NCBI GenBank assembly: GCA_016869335.1
Contig: VGEJ01000158.1
Location: forward strand, 1-6,329
Direction: 5' to 3'
Source: Alphaproteobacteria bacterium
GTDB taxonomy: Bacteria > Pseudomonadota > Alphaproteobacteria > VGEJ01
DNA length: 6,329 nt
Part shown: positions 1-6,236 of the stretch, piece by piece
Layout of the letters: each line of letters begins with the position of its first letter
Position numbering within the stretch: position 1 is the first letter of the stretch
Position numbers and translations under genes: made by a program
The notes under the pieces: model-generated
Told to the model about the DNA's origin: nothing
The model's input: only the letters and a program-made list of their open reading frames with translations
Database searches by the model: none

Positions 1-1336
1 CGGCGCTCGCCGGCACCAGCGCCGCGAGCGCGGGGATAGCGCGGACGAGTGCGCTGCCGCCGCCGGGGAGCACGCCCTCGCCGAGCGCCGCGCGCGTCGT
101 GTTGACGGCGTCCTCCACCGTTTCCCGGCGCTGCTTGATCGCGACCTCGCTGTCACCGCCGACCCTTACCACCGCGCAGCCGCTCGTCAGGCGCGCGAGC
201 CGCTCCTGCAGGCGCTCGCGATCGTAGGCGAGGTACTTCTCGCGCGCGATCGCGTGGCGCAGCTCGGCACAGCGCAGATCGATCCGCTCGCGCTCACCGC
301 CGCCGCCGACGATCCGGGTCCAATCGCTGCCGATCAGCACCTTGTCGGCCGTCCCCATCACGCGCGGCTTGATGTTCGCAAGCGTGTTGCCGAGTTCGTC
401 GGTGATCGGCTCGGCGCCGACGAAGAGCGCGATGTCCTCGAGCAGCGCCTTGCGCCGTGGCCCGAAGCCCGGGGCCTTGACGGCGGCGATCTTGAGCCCC
501 CCTTTCTCCTTGTTGACCACGAGGGTTGCCAGCGCCTCGGGCGCAAGGTCCTCGGCGATGACCAGGAGGCAGCGGCCCGACTTGGCGAAGGCGCGCAGCG
601 CCGGCTCGATCGCCGCGAAGTCGCGGATGGGCTTCTCGTGCAACAGCACGTAGGGCTTCTCGAGCTCCACCACCTGGCGTTCCTCGTCGGTCACGAAGCG
701 GGTCGACAGGAAGCCGCGCTCGAACTGCATGCCATGCCGCAGTTCCAACGTGGTCTCGCGCCCAGGGCCCTCTTGGATGGTGACGAAGCCCTCGGCGCCG
801 ATCGCGCTGAACGCCTCGGCGAGGAGCCGACCCAGGGCGCTGTCGCCGTTGGCGGAGACGGTGGCGACGTGGGCGAGCTCGGCCTCCGACTCGGTCCGCC
901 GCGCCGCCGCCGCGAGGACCGCCGTCGCGGCGGCAGAGGCGCGGTCCATGCCGCTCTTGACGCCGATCGGATCGAGCCCGGCCGCGACCACCTTCACCCC
1001 GGCGCGGATCATGCACCCGGCAAGAACCACCGCGGTGGTCGTGCCATCGCCGACGGCATCGTTGGTTCGATGGGCGACCTCGCGGAGGAGCCGGGCGCCG
1101 AGGTCGGCGGTGCGGTCCCACAACTCGATGGCGCGCACGACCGTGTAGCCGTCGCGCGAGATCTCGGGGCTGGCGTGCGGCCGCTCGATCAGCACGGTGG
1201 CGCCGTGCGGCCCGAGGGTGGCGGCGACGGCCTCCAACGCTGTCGCGACCCCCTCCAGGAGGAGGCGGCGCGCGCGCGGGCCGAGCGCGATGTCCTTCGG
1301 CCCTGGGTCGGTAAGCCGGTAGCTGAGACGTGCCAT
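1..1336 (-). CDS. groEL: 60 kDa chaperonin (GroEL/Cpn60 family), divergent paralogue, C-terminus cut by window edge
   Basis: Group I chaperonin subunit, a cytosolic ATP-driven protein-folding ring. Reading the minus strand from the ATG at 1336-1334 gives an open frame of 445 codons running off the left edge; the family is about 545 residues, so roughly the last 100 are missing. Seen: TLGPHG at 40-45 (usual TLGPKG), SRDG at 60-63, GDGTTTA at 96-102, the apical segment ERGFLSTRF near 207-214, EALATLVVN, AAVKAPGFG, YDRERLQERLARL, and VEDA near 407-410. D62, D97 and D409 match the ATPase residues D52, D87 and D398 of E. coli GroEL, so ATPase activity is expected. Odd: a roughly 10-residue N-terminal extension, R61 in place of K51, and R213 in place of Y203 (polypeptide and GroES contact). 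No groES precedes it; the upstream neighbour is divergent. A weak GGGG lies just before the ATG. The family call is secure; the housekeeping role is doubtful. Confidence 0.93.
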   Translation of the reverse strand, partial: MARLSYRLTDPGPKDIALGPRARRLLLEGVATALEAVAATLGPHGATVLIERPHASPEISRDGYTVVRAIELWDRTADLGARLLREVAHRTNDAVGDGTTTAVVLAGCMIRAGVKVVAAGLDPIGVKSGMDRASAAATAVLAAAARRTESEAELAHVATVSANGDSALGRLLAEAFSAIGAEGFVTIQEGPGRETTLELRHGMQFERGFLSTRFVTDEERQVVELEKPYVLLHEKPIRDFAAIEPALRAFAKSGRCLLVIAEDLAPEALATLVVNKEKGGLKIAAVKAPGFGPRRKALLEDIALFVGAEPITDELGNTLANIKPRVMGTADKVLIGSDWTRIVGGGGERERIDLRCAELRHAIAREKYLAYDRERLQERLARLTSGCAVVRVGGDSEVAIKQRRETVEDAVNTTRAALGEGVLPGGGSALVRAIPALAALVPASA

Positions 1337-1482
1337 CTTCCCCGCCGCGTTGCGCGTGCACGCTAGGGCTTTCCGGCTTTGCCGGCAACGCCCAGGGCTT
1401 GGTCCGCCCGGGCACGGTAGGCTAGAACTAGCGCGGCGCCCGCGGCGCGGCGCCCGGGCGCGGTTTCATAGTGGCGAGGATC
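1337..1482. promoter_or_regulatory. Divergent intergenic region between groEL-like gene and hyuB copy 1
   Basis: This 146-bp stretch must carry the start signals of both divergent genes. Visible structure: a perfect 10-bp palindrome GCGTGCACGC (1354-1363) about 17 nt before the groEL start; a short hairpin CCGGC-TTT-GCCGG (1373-1385) flanked by two copies of AGGGCTT (1365-1371 and 1394-1400); GCTAG-AA-CTAGC (1421-1432); and an 11-bp direct repeat GCGCGGCGCCC (1431-1441 and 1445-1455). No CIRCE element (TTAGCACTC-N9-GAGTGCTAA), the HrcA operator typical of groE genes, is present. The role of the repeats is unknown, and GC-rich sequence yields such matches by chance. Confidence 0.45.
1399..1428 (+). 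promoter_or_regulatory. Weak candidate sigma70-type promoter for hyuB copy 1
   Basis: TTGGTC (1399-1404) and TAGAAC (1423-1428) are separated by 18 bp and match the -35 and -10 consensus at 3-4 of 6 positions each. A start near 1435 would leave a leader of about 50 nt. The match is poor and is offered only as the best one seen in the gap. Confidence 0.2.
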
Positions 1483-3270
1483 ATGGCGAGCGATAGCAGG
1501 GCAGGACGGCAACGGGATGGGGTGCGGCTCGCGATCCTGACCAACCGCTTCGAGGCGATCGCCCGGCGCATGGCCAACACGCTCATGCGCACCGGGCGCT
1601 CGGGCGTGCTCAACTCGGCGCACGACTTCTCGTGCTGCGTCATCACGGCCGGGGACGAGCTCCTGGCCACTGCCGAGAGTCTGCCGATCCACGTGCTCTC
1701 CGGCCCCGACCTGATGGCCAAGTCGATGAAGGCTTTCCACCCGGTGCTGAAGCGCGGCGATGCCTTCCTCCACAACTCGCCCTACCACGGCTGCTCGCAC
1801 CCGGCCGATCACACCATTCTCGTGCCGGTCATCGATGACGACGGCGTGCACCGCTTTACCGTGCTCGCCAAGGCGCACCAGGCCGACATCGGCAACTCGA
1901 TCCCGACAACATACGTCGGCTACGCCCGCGACGTGTATGAGGAAGGGGCGCTGATCTTCCCCGCTGTCCAGGTGCAGCGCGACAACCAGAACATCGAGGA
2001 CGTGATCCGTATGTGTCTGATGCGCATCCGGGTGCCGGAGCAGTGGTGGGGCGACTATCTGGCGATGCTGGGCGCCGCGCGCATCGGCGAGCGCGAGGTC
2101 ATGGCGCTGGCGCGCGAGGTGGGCTGGGACGCGCTCGCCGACTACACGCGCGACTGGTTCGACTACTCCGAGAACCGCATGGTCGAAGCCATCCGCCGCC
2201 TACCCGCGGGCCGCGCCGCCAAGACCAGCACCCACGACCATGTGCCGGGCACGCCTGAGGGCGGCATCGCGGTGAAGGTGACCGTCGCGGTCGACCCGGA
2301 AGCCGGGTTCATCACCATCGATCTCCGCGACAATCCCGACTGCTACCCGTGCGGCCTCAACCTGAGCGAGGCGTGCGCGCGCACCGCCGCCATGATCGGG
2401 CTGTTCAACTCGATCGACCACGCGGTGCCGAAGAACGCGGGCGCCTTCCGGCGGGTGAAGCTCCTGCTGCGCGAGGGCTGCGTGGTCGGCATCCCGCGCC
2501 ATCCGACGAGCTGTTCGGTCGCGACCACGAACGTCGCCGACCGGGTCTCGAACCCGGTGCAGTGCGCGCTGGCCGAGTTCGGCGAGCACTTTGGCATGGC
2601 CGAGTGCGGCGCCATCATCCCGCCGGGCTCGGCGGTGATCTCGGGCCACGATCCGCGCACCGGCCGGCCCTTCGTCAACCAGATCATCGTCGCGTTGACC
2701 GGCGGCGCTGGCGCACCCGGACAGGATGCCTGGCAGACGATCTGCCACGTCGGCAACGCCGGGCTCTGCCTCCTCGACAACATCGAGCTCGACGAGCTGC
2801 ACCACCCGATGGTGGTGCACAGCCGCCGCATCGTGCCCGACACCGAGGGCCCGGGCCGGTACCGCGGCGCCTCGAGCGCGTTCGCCGAGTTCGGCCCGAT
2901 CGATGGCTGCGCCATGACGGTGGCCTACGTCAGCGACGGCACGACCAACCGCGCCAAGGGCGCTCGTGGCGGGGGGCTCGGCGCGGCCGCGCGACAGTAT
3001 CGGCGGAGCCGCAACGGCGCGCTGGTCGATGTACCGAACTGTGCCCAGCTCGTGCTCGAACCCGGCGAGACGGTGCTGTCCTACTCGACCGGGGGCGGCG
3101 GCTACGGCCGGCCGACCGAGCGCGACCCCGAGCGGGTACGGCGCGACGTCGCGGAGGGCTGGATCAGCCGCGAGCGCGCGGCCGATGTCTATGGCGTGGT
3201 GCTCGACGCCAGCGGCGTAGTCGATCCCGCCGCCACGGCCGCCCGGCGCAAGGTCCTCGCCGCCGCCTGA
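1483..3270 (+). CDS. Hydantoinase B/oxoprolinase (HyuB) family protein, copy 1
   Basis: HyuB-family subunit, the family of N-methylhydantoinase B, the C-terminal part of 5-oxoprolinase and the equivalent subunits of acetone and acetophenone carboxylases. These usually act with a HyuA subunit that activates the substrate with ATP. The 595-residue product has normal length. Seen: N-terminal DFSCCVIT (48-55) and LPIHVLSG (67-74); GDAFLHNSPYHGCSHPAD (92-109), the counterpart of the family's GD-x-x-x-x-NDPY-x-GGTH-x-PD; KAHQADIGNS (130-139), matching the conserved H-x-AD-IG; and the C-terminal GGGGYG (537-542) followed by RDPERVRRDVAEGW, typical of the family. Start: the ATG at 1483 has GAGGA at 1476-1480, unusually close; the in-frame GTG at 1471 adds four residues and has no Shine-Dalgarno. 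The paralogue at 4048-5814 begins a few residues later. No hyuA flanks it: groEL diverges upstream and the SDR converges 14 bp downstream. The family is sure; the substrate is unknown. Confidence 0.93.
   Translation: MASDSRAGRQRDGVRLAILTNRFEAIARRMANTLMRTGRSGVLNSAHDFSCCVITAGDELLATAESLPIHVLSGPDLMAKSMKAFHPVLKRGDAFLHNSPYHGCSHPADHTILVPVIDDDGVHRFTVLAKAHQADIGNSIPTTYVGYARDVYEEGALIFPAVQVQRDNQNIEDVIRMCLMRIRVPEQWWGDYLAMLGAARIGEREVMALAREVGWDALADYTRDWFDYSENRMVEAIRRLPAGRAAKTSTHDHVPGTPEGGIAVKVTVAVDPEAGFITIDLRDNPDCYPCGLNLSEACARTAAMIGLFNSIDHAVPKNAGAFRRVKLLLREGCVVGIPRHPTSCSVATTNVADRVSNPVQCALAEFGEHFGMAECGAIIPPGSAVISGHDPRTGRPFVNQIIVALTGGAGAPGQDAWQTICHVGNAGLCLLDNIELDELHHPMVVHSRRIVPDTEGPGRYRGASSAFAEFGPIDGCAMTVAYVSDGTTNRAKGARGGGLGAAARQYRRSRNGALVDVPNCAQLVLEPGETVLSYSTGGGGYGRPTERDPERVRRDVAEGWISRERAADVYGVVLDASGVVDPAATAARRKVLAAA
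1516..2577 (+). repeat. Left arm of a large imperfect inverted repeat (5' part of hyuB copy 1)
   Basis: This stretch aligns without gaps over 1062 bp to the reverse complement of 4735-5796, within hyuB copy 2. By hand, the encoded proteins are about 80-88% identical here, and the DNA also matches closely. The best segment, 2455-2492, is identical over 38 bp to the reverse complement of 4820-4857. The homology continues to the ends of both genes at lower identity. It reflects gene duplication with opposite orientation, not a mobile element: no terminal repeats or transposase are seen. Confidence 0.8.
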
Positions 3271-3284
3271 CGGCGCGACTTCGG

Positions 3285-4034
3285 CTACGCGATGTGTTGG
3301 CCGCGGTCGACGTTGAAGGCCTGGCCGGTGATCTCGGAGGCGGCTGGCGAGGCGAGGAAGACATAGACGCCGGCGAGATCCTCGGGCGGGATCATGGCGC
3401 CGCGCCGGATCCACATCGAGCCGGTGAGCTTGTCGATCACCCCCGGCGGCAGCGTCAGGTTGAGCTTGGTGGCGATCGTGCCGGGACAGACCGCGTTCAC
3501 CGTGATGCCGCGCGGCCCCAGCTCCATGGCGAGCGAGCGCACCAGGCCGATCACGCCGTGCTTCGAGGCGACGTAGGCCGCGAACTCGGGCCCCGCGGTC
3601 TTGCCCCAGATCGAGGCGGTGAAGACGATCCGCCCGCCTTCGCCCATCTTGCGCAGCGCTTCCTGGGTCGCCCAGTAGAGGCCGTTCAGGTTGACATCGA
3701 TCGTGCGGCGGAAATCGGCCTCCGCCTGTGGGCTTTGATCGCTCACCGCGGTCACCTTGGCGATCCCGGCGTTGTTGATCAGCACATCGATGCGCGGCAT
3801 GGCGTCGACCACGCGGCGCAGCGACGGCAGGTCCGTGACATCGCAGAAGAAGCCGGCAACCGTCGTGTTGGTCTCGCGGCTTAAGTCGGCCGCGATGGCG
3901 ACGACCTCGGGATCGTCGGCGGCGATAGTCACCTGGGTGCCCACACGGGCGAACTCGCGCGCCAGCACCGTGCCGATACCGCCGGTGCCGCCGACGATCA
4001 GGACCGCTTTGCCGGAAATGTCGAAGCTCACCAT
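3285..4034 (-). CDS. Short-chain dehydrogenase/reductase (SDR), classical type
   Basis: NAD(P)-dependent oxidoreductase of the classical SDR family, expected to interconvert an alcohol and a ketone in the cytosol; 249 residues, the usual length. Seen: Rossmann glycine motif VGGTGGIG (14-21, with V for the usual T), D65 in CDV, NNAG (87-90), and the catalytic set N115, S141, Y154 and K158 in Y-V-A-S-K, then VNAVCPGTIATKL and the C-terminal ITGQAFNVDRG. D40 and D41 at the end of the second strand suggest NAD rather than NADP (inference). The ATG at 4034 is chosen because GGAGG (4041-4045) sits at ideal spacing before it; the frame is open further upstream, but only across the end of hyuB copy 2. 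The start lies 13 nt after the hyuB copy 2 stop, so the two are probably co-transcribed and translationally coupled. It resembles 3-oxoacyl-ACP reductase (FabG)-like enzymes, but the substrate is not deducible. Confidence 0.93.
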   Translation of the reverse strand: MVSFDISGKAVLIVGGTGGIGTVLAREFARVGTQVTIAADDPEVVAIAADLSRETNTTVAGFFCDVTDLPSLRRVVDAMPRIDVLINNAGIAKVTAVSDQSPQAEADFRRTIDVNLNGLYWATQEALRKMGEGGRIVFTASIWGKTAGPEFAAYVASKHGVIGLVRSLAMELGPRGITVNAVCPGTIATKLNLTLPPGVIDKLTGSMWIRRGAMIPPEDLAGVYVFLASPAASEITGQAFNVDRGQHIA

Positions 4035-4040
4035 GACGAA

Positions 4041-4045
4041 CCTCC
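4041..4045 (-). promoter_or_regulatory. Ribosome binding site of the SDR gene
   Basis: GGAGG on the minus strand lies 6 nt before the ATG at 4034-4032, inside the 13-nt gap after the hyuB copy 2 stop. It decides the SDR start over the in-frame upstream codon at 4103 and supports coupled translation. Confidence 0.8.
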
Positions 4046-4047
4046 GT

Positions 4048-5814
4048 TCAACCCGGTGCCGTGCGGCGCCGTTCGGCTGTGCCGGCGCGGTCGATGGCGC
4101 CACCGGCCGTGAGCGTCACGCCGTACACGCTTTCGGCGCGTGCGCGGCTCACCCAGCCCTCGGCGACATCGCGCCGCACCAGCTCCGGGTCGCGCGCCGT
4201 CGGCGCGCCGTAACCGCCGCCGCCGCAGCTATAGGCGACGATCATCTCGCCGGGCTCGACGCGCACCTGGGCGCAGGCCGGCAGCTCGACCAGATCGCCG
4301 TTGCGCGTGCGCCTGAACTGGCGCGCGCGACCGCCCGCGAGGCCGCCGCGGGTGCCGAGCGGACCGTTGACGGTGCCGTCGCTGACGTAGCCGACCTCGA
4401 GCGCGCAGCCCACCGGTCCGAACGTGGCGAGCGAGGACGGCGCGCCGCGTGACCGGCCTGCGCCCTCGCTGTCGGGCACGATGCGCCGTTCCTCGATGTA
4501 GAGCGGATAGACCAGCTCATCGAGCTCCGTCGAGTCCTGGTAGATCAGGCCGGCATTGCCGACGTGGCCGATGGTGAGCCAGGCATCGGTCATCGGCGCG
4601 GCCGCGCCGCCGGTGATGCCCAGGAATATCTCGTTGACGAAGGGCTGGCCGTCACGCGGATCAACCCCTGATATGACTCCGGCGGAGGCCGCGATCACCG
4701 CCCCGCACTCGGCCATGCCGACGCCGTCCCTGAGCTCGGCCAGCGCGCACTGCACCGGATTGGTCACGCGATCGGCGACGTTGGTCGTAGCGACCGAGCA
4801 GCTCGTCGGATGGCGCGGAATGCCGACCACGCAGCCCTCGCGCAGCAGGAGCTTCACACGCCGGAACGCGCCGGCATTCTTCGGCACCGCGTGGTCGATC
4901 GAGTTGAAGACACCGACCATCGCCGAGGTGCGGGCGCACGCCTCGCTCAGGTTGAGCCCGCACGGATGGCAGTCGGGGTTGTCGCGGAGATCGACCTCGA
5001 TGATCCCCGCTGGCGAATCGACGGTGACGATCACCTTGACGCGGATGCCGGCCGCGGGCGTGCCGGGGAAGGGGTCGTGGGTCGAGAGGCGCACCGCCCG
5101 CCCGCTCGGGATCCGGCCGATCGCCTCGATCATGCGGTTCTCGGTATAGTCGAACCACTCGGTCGTGTAGCGCTCGAGCGTCTCCCAGCCGACCTCGCGG
5201 GCCAGTGCCAGCACCTCGCGCTCGCCGATCCGGGCGGCGCCGAGCATCGCCAGATAGTCGCCCCACCATTGCTCCGGCACCCGGATGCGCATCCGGCACA
5301 TGCGGACGATATCCTCGATGTTCTGATAATCGCGCTGCACTTGTACGGCGGGAAAGATCAGCGCCCCCTCCTCGTACACATCGCGCGCGGCACCGTGATA
5401 GGTCGTGGGGACGGAGTTGCCGCAGTCGGCCTGGTGCGCCTTGGCCACCACGGTGAAGCGGTGCGCGCCGTCGTCATCGATCACCGGCACGAGGATGGTG
5501 TGGTCGGCCGGGTGCGAGCAGCCGTGGTAGGGCGAGTTGTGGAGGAACGCATCGCCACGCTTCAGCACCGGGTGAAACTCGGCCATCGACCGCGCCATCA
5601 GGTCGGGACCCGAGAGCACGTGGATCGGCAGGCTCTCGGCGGTCGCCAGGAGCTCGTGCTCGCGGGTGACGATGCAGCACGAGAAGTCGCGCGCAGTGTT
5701 GAGCACACCGGAGCGCCCGGTACGCAGGAGCGTGTTCGCCATCTTGCGGGCGATCGCCTCGAAGCGGTTGTTGAGGATCGCCAGCCGCACCCCATCGCGC
5801 GAGCGCCCGGTCAT
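4048..5814 (-). CDS. Hydantoinase B/oxoprolinase (HyuB) family protein, copy 2
   Basis: Second complete HyuB-family subunit, 588 residues, paralogous to the product of 1483-3270. The same landmarks are present: DFSCCIVT, GDAFLHNSPYHGCSHPAD (87-104), KAHQADCGNS (125-134, with C where copy 1 has I), an identical PKNAGAFRRVKLLLREG segment, and the C-terminal GGGGYG (531-536) followed by RDPELVRRDVAEGW. The N-terminal two thirds are about 80-88% identical to copy 1 by hand alignment. The C-terminal third is clearly less alike, for example around the ELDEL segment (VYPLYIEE against HHPMVVHS), which suggests different substrates or partners (inference). The start at 5814 is backed by AGGGA at 5820-5824, five nt upstream. 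It follows an enolase-family remnant by 41 bp and precedes the SDR by 13 bp on the same strand, as in a catabolic operon. No hyuA is visible; it could lie beyond the right edge or elsewhere. Confidence 0.93.
   Translation of the reverse strand: MTGRSRDGVRLAILNNRFEAIARKMANTLLRTGRSGVLNTARDFSCCIVTREHELLATAESLPIHVLSGPDLMARSMAEFHPVLKRGDAFLHNSPYHGCSHPADHTILVPVIDDDGAHRFTVVAKAHQADCGNSVPTTYHGAARDVYEEGALIFPAVQVQRDYQNIEDIVRMCRMRIRVPEQWWGDYLAMLGAARIGEREVLALAREVGWETLERYTTEWFDYTENRMIEAIGRIPSGRAVRLSTHDPFPGTPAAGIRVKVIVTVDSPAGIIEVDLRDNPDCHPCGLNLSEACARTSAMVGVFNSIDHAVPKNAGAFRRVKLLLREGCVVGIPRHPTSCSVATTNVADRVTNPVQCALAELRDGVGMAECGAVIAASAGVISGVDPRDGQPFVNEIFLGITGGAAAPMTDAWLTIGHVGNAGLIYQDSTELDELVYPLYIEERRIVPDSEGAGRSRGAPSSLATFGPVGCALEVGYVSDGTVNGPLGTRGGLAGGRARQFRRTRNGDLVELPACAQVRVEPGEMIVAYSCGGGGYGAPTARDPELVRRDVAEGWVSRARAESVYGVTLTAGGAIDRAGTAERRRTAPG
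4735..5796 (-). repeat. Right arm of the large imperfect inverted repeat (5' part of hyuB copy 2)
   Basis: Reverse-complement counterpart of 1516-2577, colinear and ungapped over 1062 bp, with the 38-bp exact match at 4820-4857. The arms face each other across the hyuB 3' ends and the SDR gene. Recombination between them would invert the segment carrying the SDR. Confidence 0.8.
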
Positions 5815-5819
5815 TGCAG

Positions 5820-5824
5820 TCCCT
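5820..5824 (-). promoter_or_regulatory. Ribosome binding site of hyuB copy 2
   Basis: AGGGA on the minus strand is followed by CTGCA and then the ATG at 5814-5812, a normal spacing of 5 nt. It supports the 588-residue start. Confidence 0.6.
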
Positions 5825-5855
5825 GCCGTCCCGTCCCCGGTGATGGAGGCCCAGT

Positions 5856-6236
5856 CTAGCGCGGCAATTCTGGAGTCCGGTAGAGCACTTTGCCGCCGAC
5901 CGCGATCTCGGCCGCGACCAGATACCGGCGCATCGCCTGATAGTCGAGCGCGATGCCGAGCCCCGGCGCCTCCGGCACGTACACGAGGCCGTTCGCATCG
6001 GGCGCGAGGTGGGTCCGGCTCAACTCGTAGGCGACCGGCTTCGGCGCCACCGGGTACTCGCAGAGATCGTGGCGCTCGAGGCCGGCGCAGGGCTGCAACG
6101 AGGCGCTGAGCGCGAGATGCGAGGTGAAGGTGTGGTTGACGAACTGTACGCCCTTGGCCGCGGCGTAATCCGCCACCGCCTTGGCGGTGCCCAGGCCGCC
6201 GATGCGCCCGGCCGGGGTCGCGACGCGTGCGCGCAT
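5856..6236 (-). pseudogene. Mandelate racemase/muconate lactonizing enzyme (enolase superfamily), C-terminal fragment, probably 5'-truncated
   Basis: The 126-residue frame reads as the end of an enolase-superfamily barrel: GRIGGLGTAKAVADYAA (10-26, the loop and helix after barrel strand 6), FVNHTFTSHLALSASLQP (32-49, with H35 where the catalytic His of strand 7 is expected), CEYP (59-62) and APGLGIALD (90-98). Full-length members have about 370-400 residues, with an N-terminal capping domain, a catalytic Lys and three acidic Mg2+ ligands. All of these lie upstream of this part and are not found. The minus frame stays open from 6236 to the window edge, but that extension is rich in Arg and Ser, holds a TTA codon and shows no enolase motif. 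The Asp usually found just before the GG motif is also absent (TPAGRIGG). It is therefore most likely a remnant that lost its 5' part. A frameshift or a long atypical fusion beyond the edge is the alternative. It lies 41 bp upstream of hyuB copy 2 on the same strand. Confidence 0.6.

Noticed and set aside
254..1366. Long plus-strand open frame (370 codons) opposite groEL, and a 373-codon shifted minus frame at 294-1415
   Set aside because: The products have no recognisable domains and are Arg/Gly/Asp-rich shadows. The true minus frame reads as clear GroEL over the whole stretch.
1337..1482. CIRCE heat-shock operator expected near groEL
   Set aside because: No TTAGCACTC/GAGTGCTAA pair or close variant is present in the gap.
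2200..3414. 404-codon minus frame antisense to hyuB copy 1
   Set aside because: Opposite a well-supported gene and running past its end into the SDR; composition is typical of a high-GC antisense shadow with no motif.
2349..3884. 511-codon plus frame spanning the end of hyuB copy 1 and the antisense of the SDR
   Set aside because: It crosses two real genes in other frames, and the product is Arg-rich without domain features.
4035..4103. Longer SDR start at 4103 (272 residues)
   Set aside because: The extra 23 residues overlap the end of hyuB copy 2 and are not SDR-like. The ATG at 4034 has an ideal Shine-Dalgarno and gives the standard family length.
1516..5796. Composite transposon or insertion sequence explaining the inverted hyuB copies
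   Set aside because: No transposase, no short terminal inverted repeats and no target duplications are seen; the repeat consists of coding sequence only.
4810..5859. 349-codon plus frame opposite hyuB copy 2
   Set aside because: Its sequence mirrors the similar antisense frame of copy 1, as expected from the paralogy of the sense genes; there is no independent evidence for coding.
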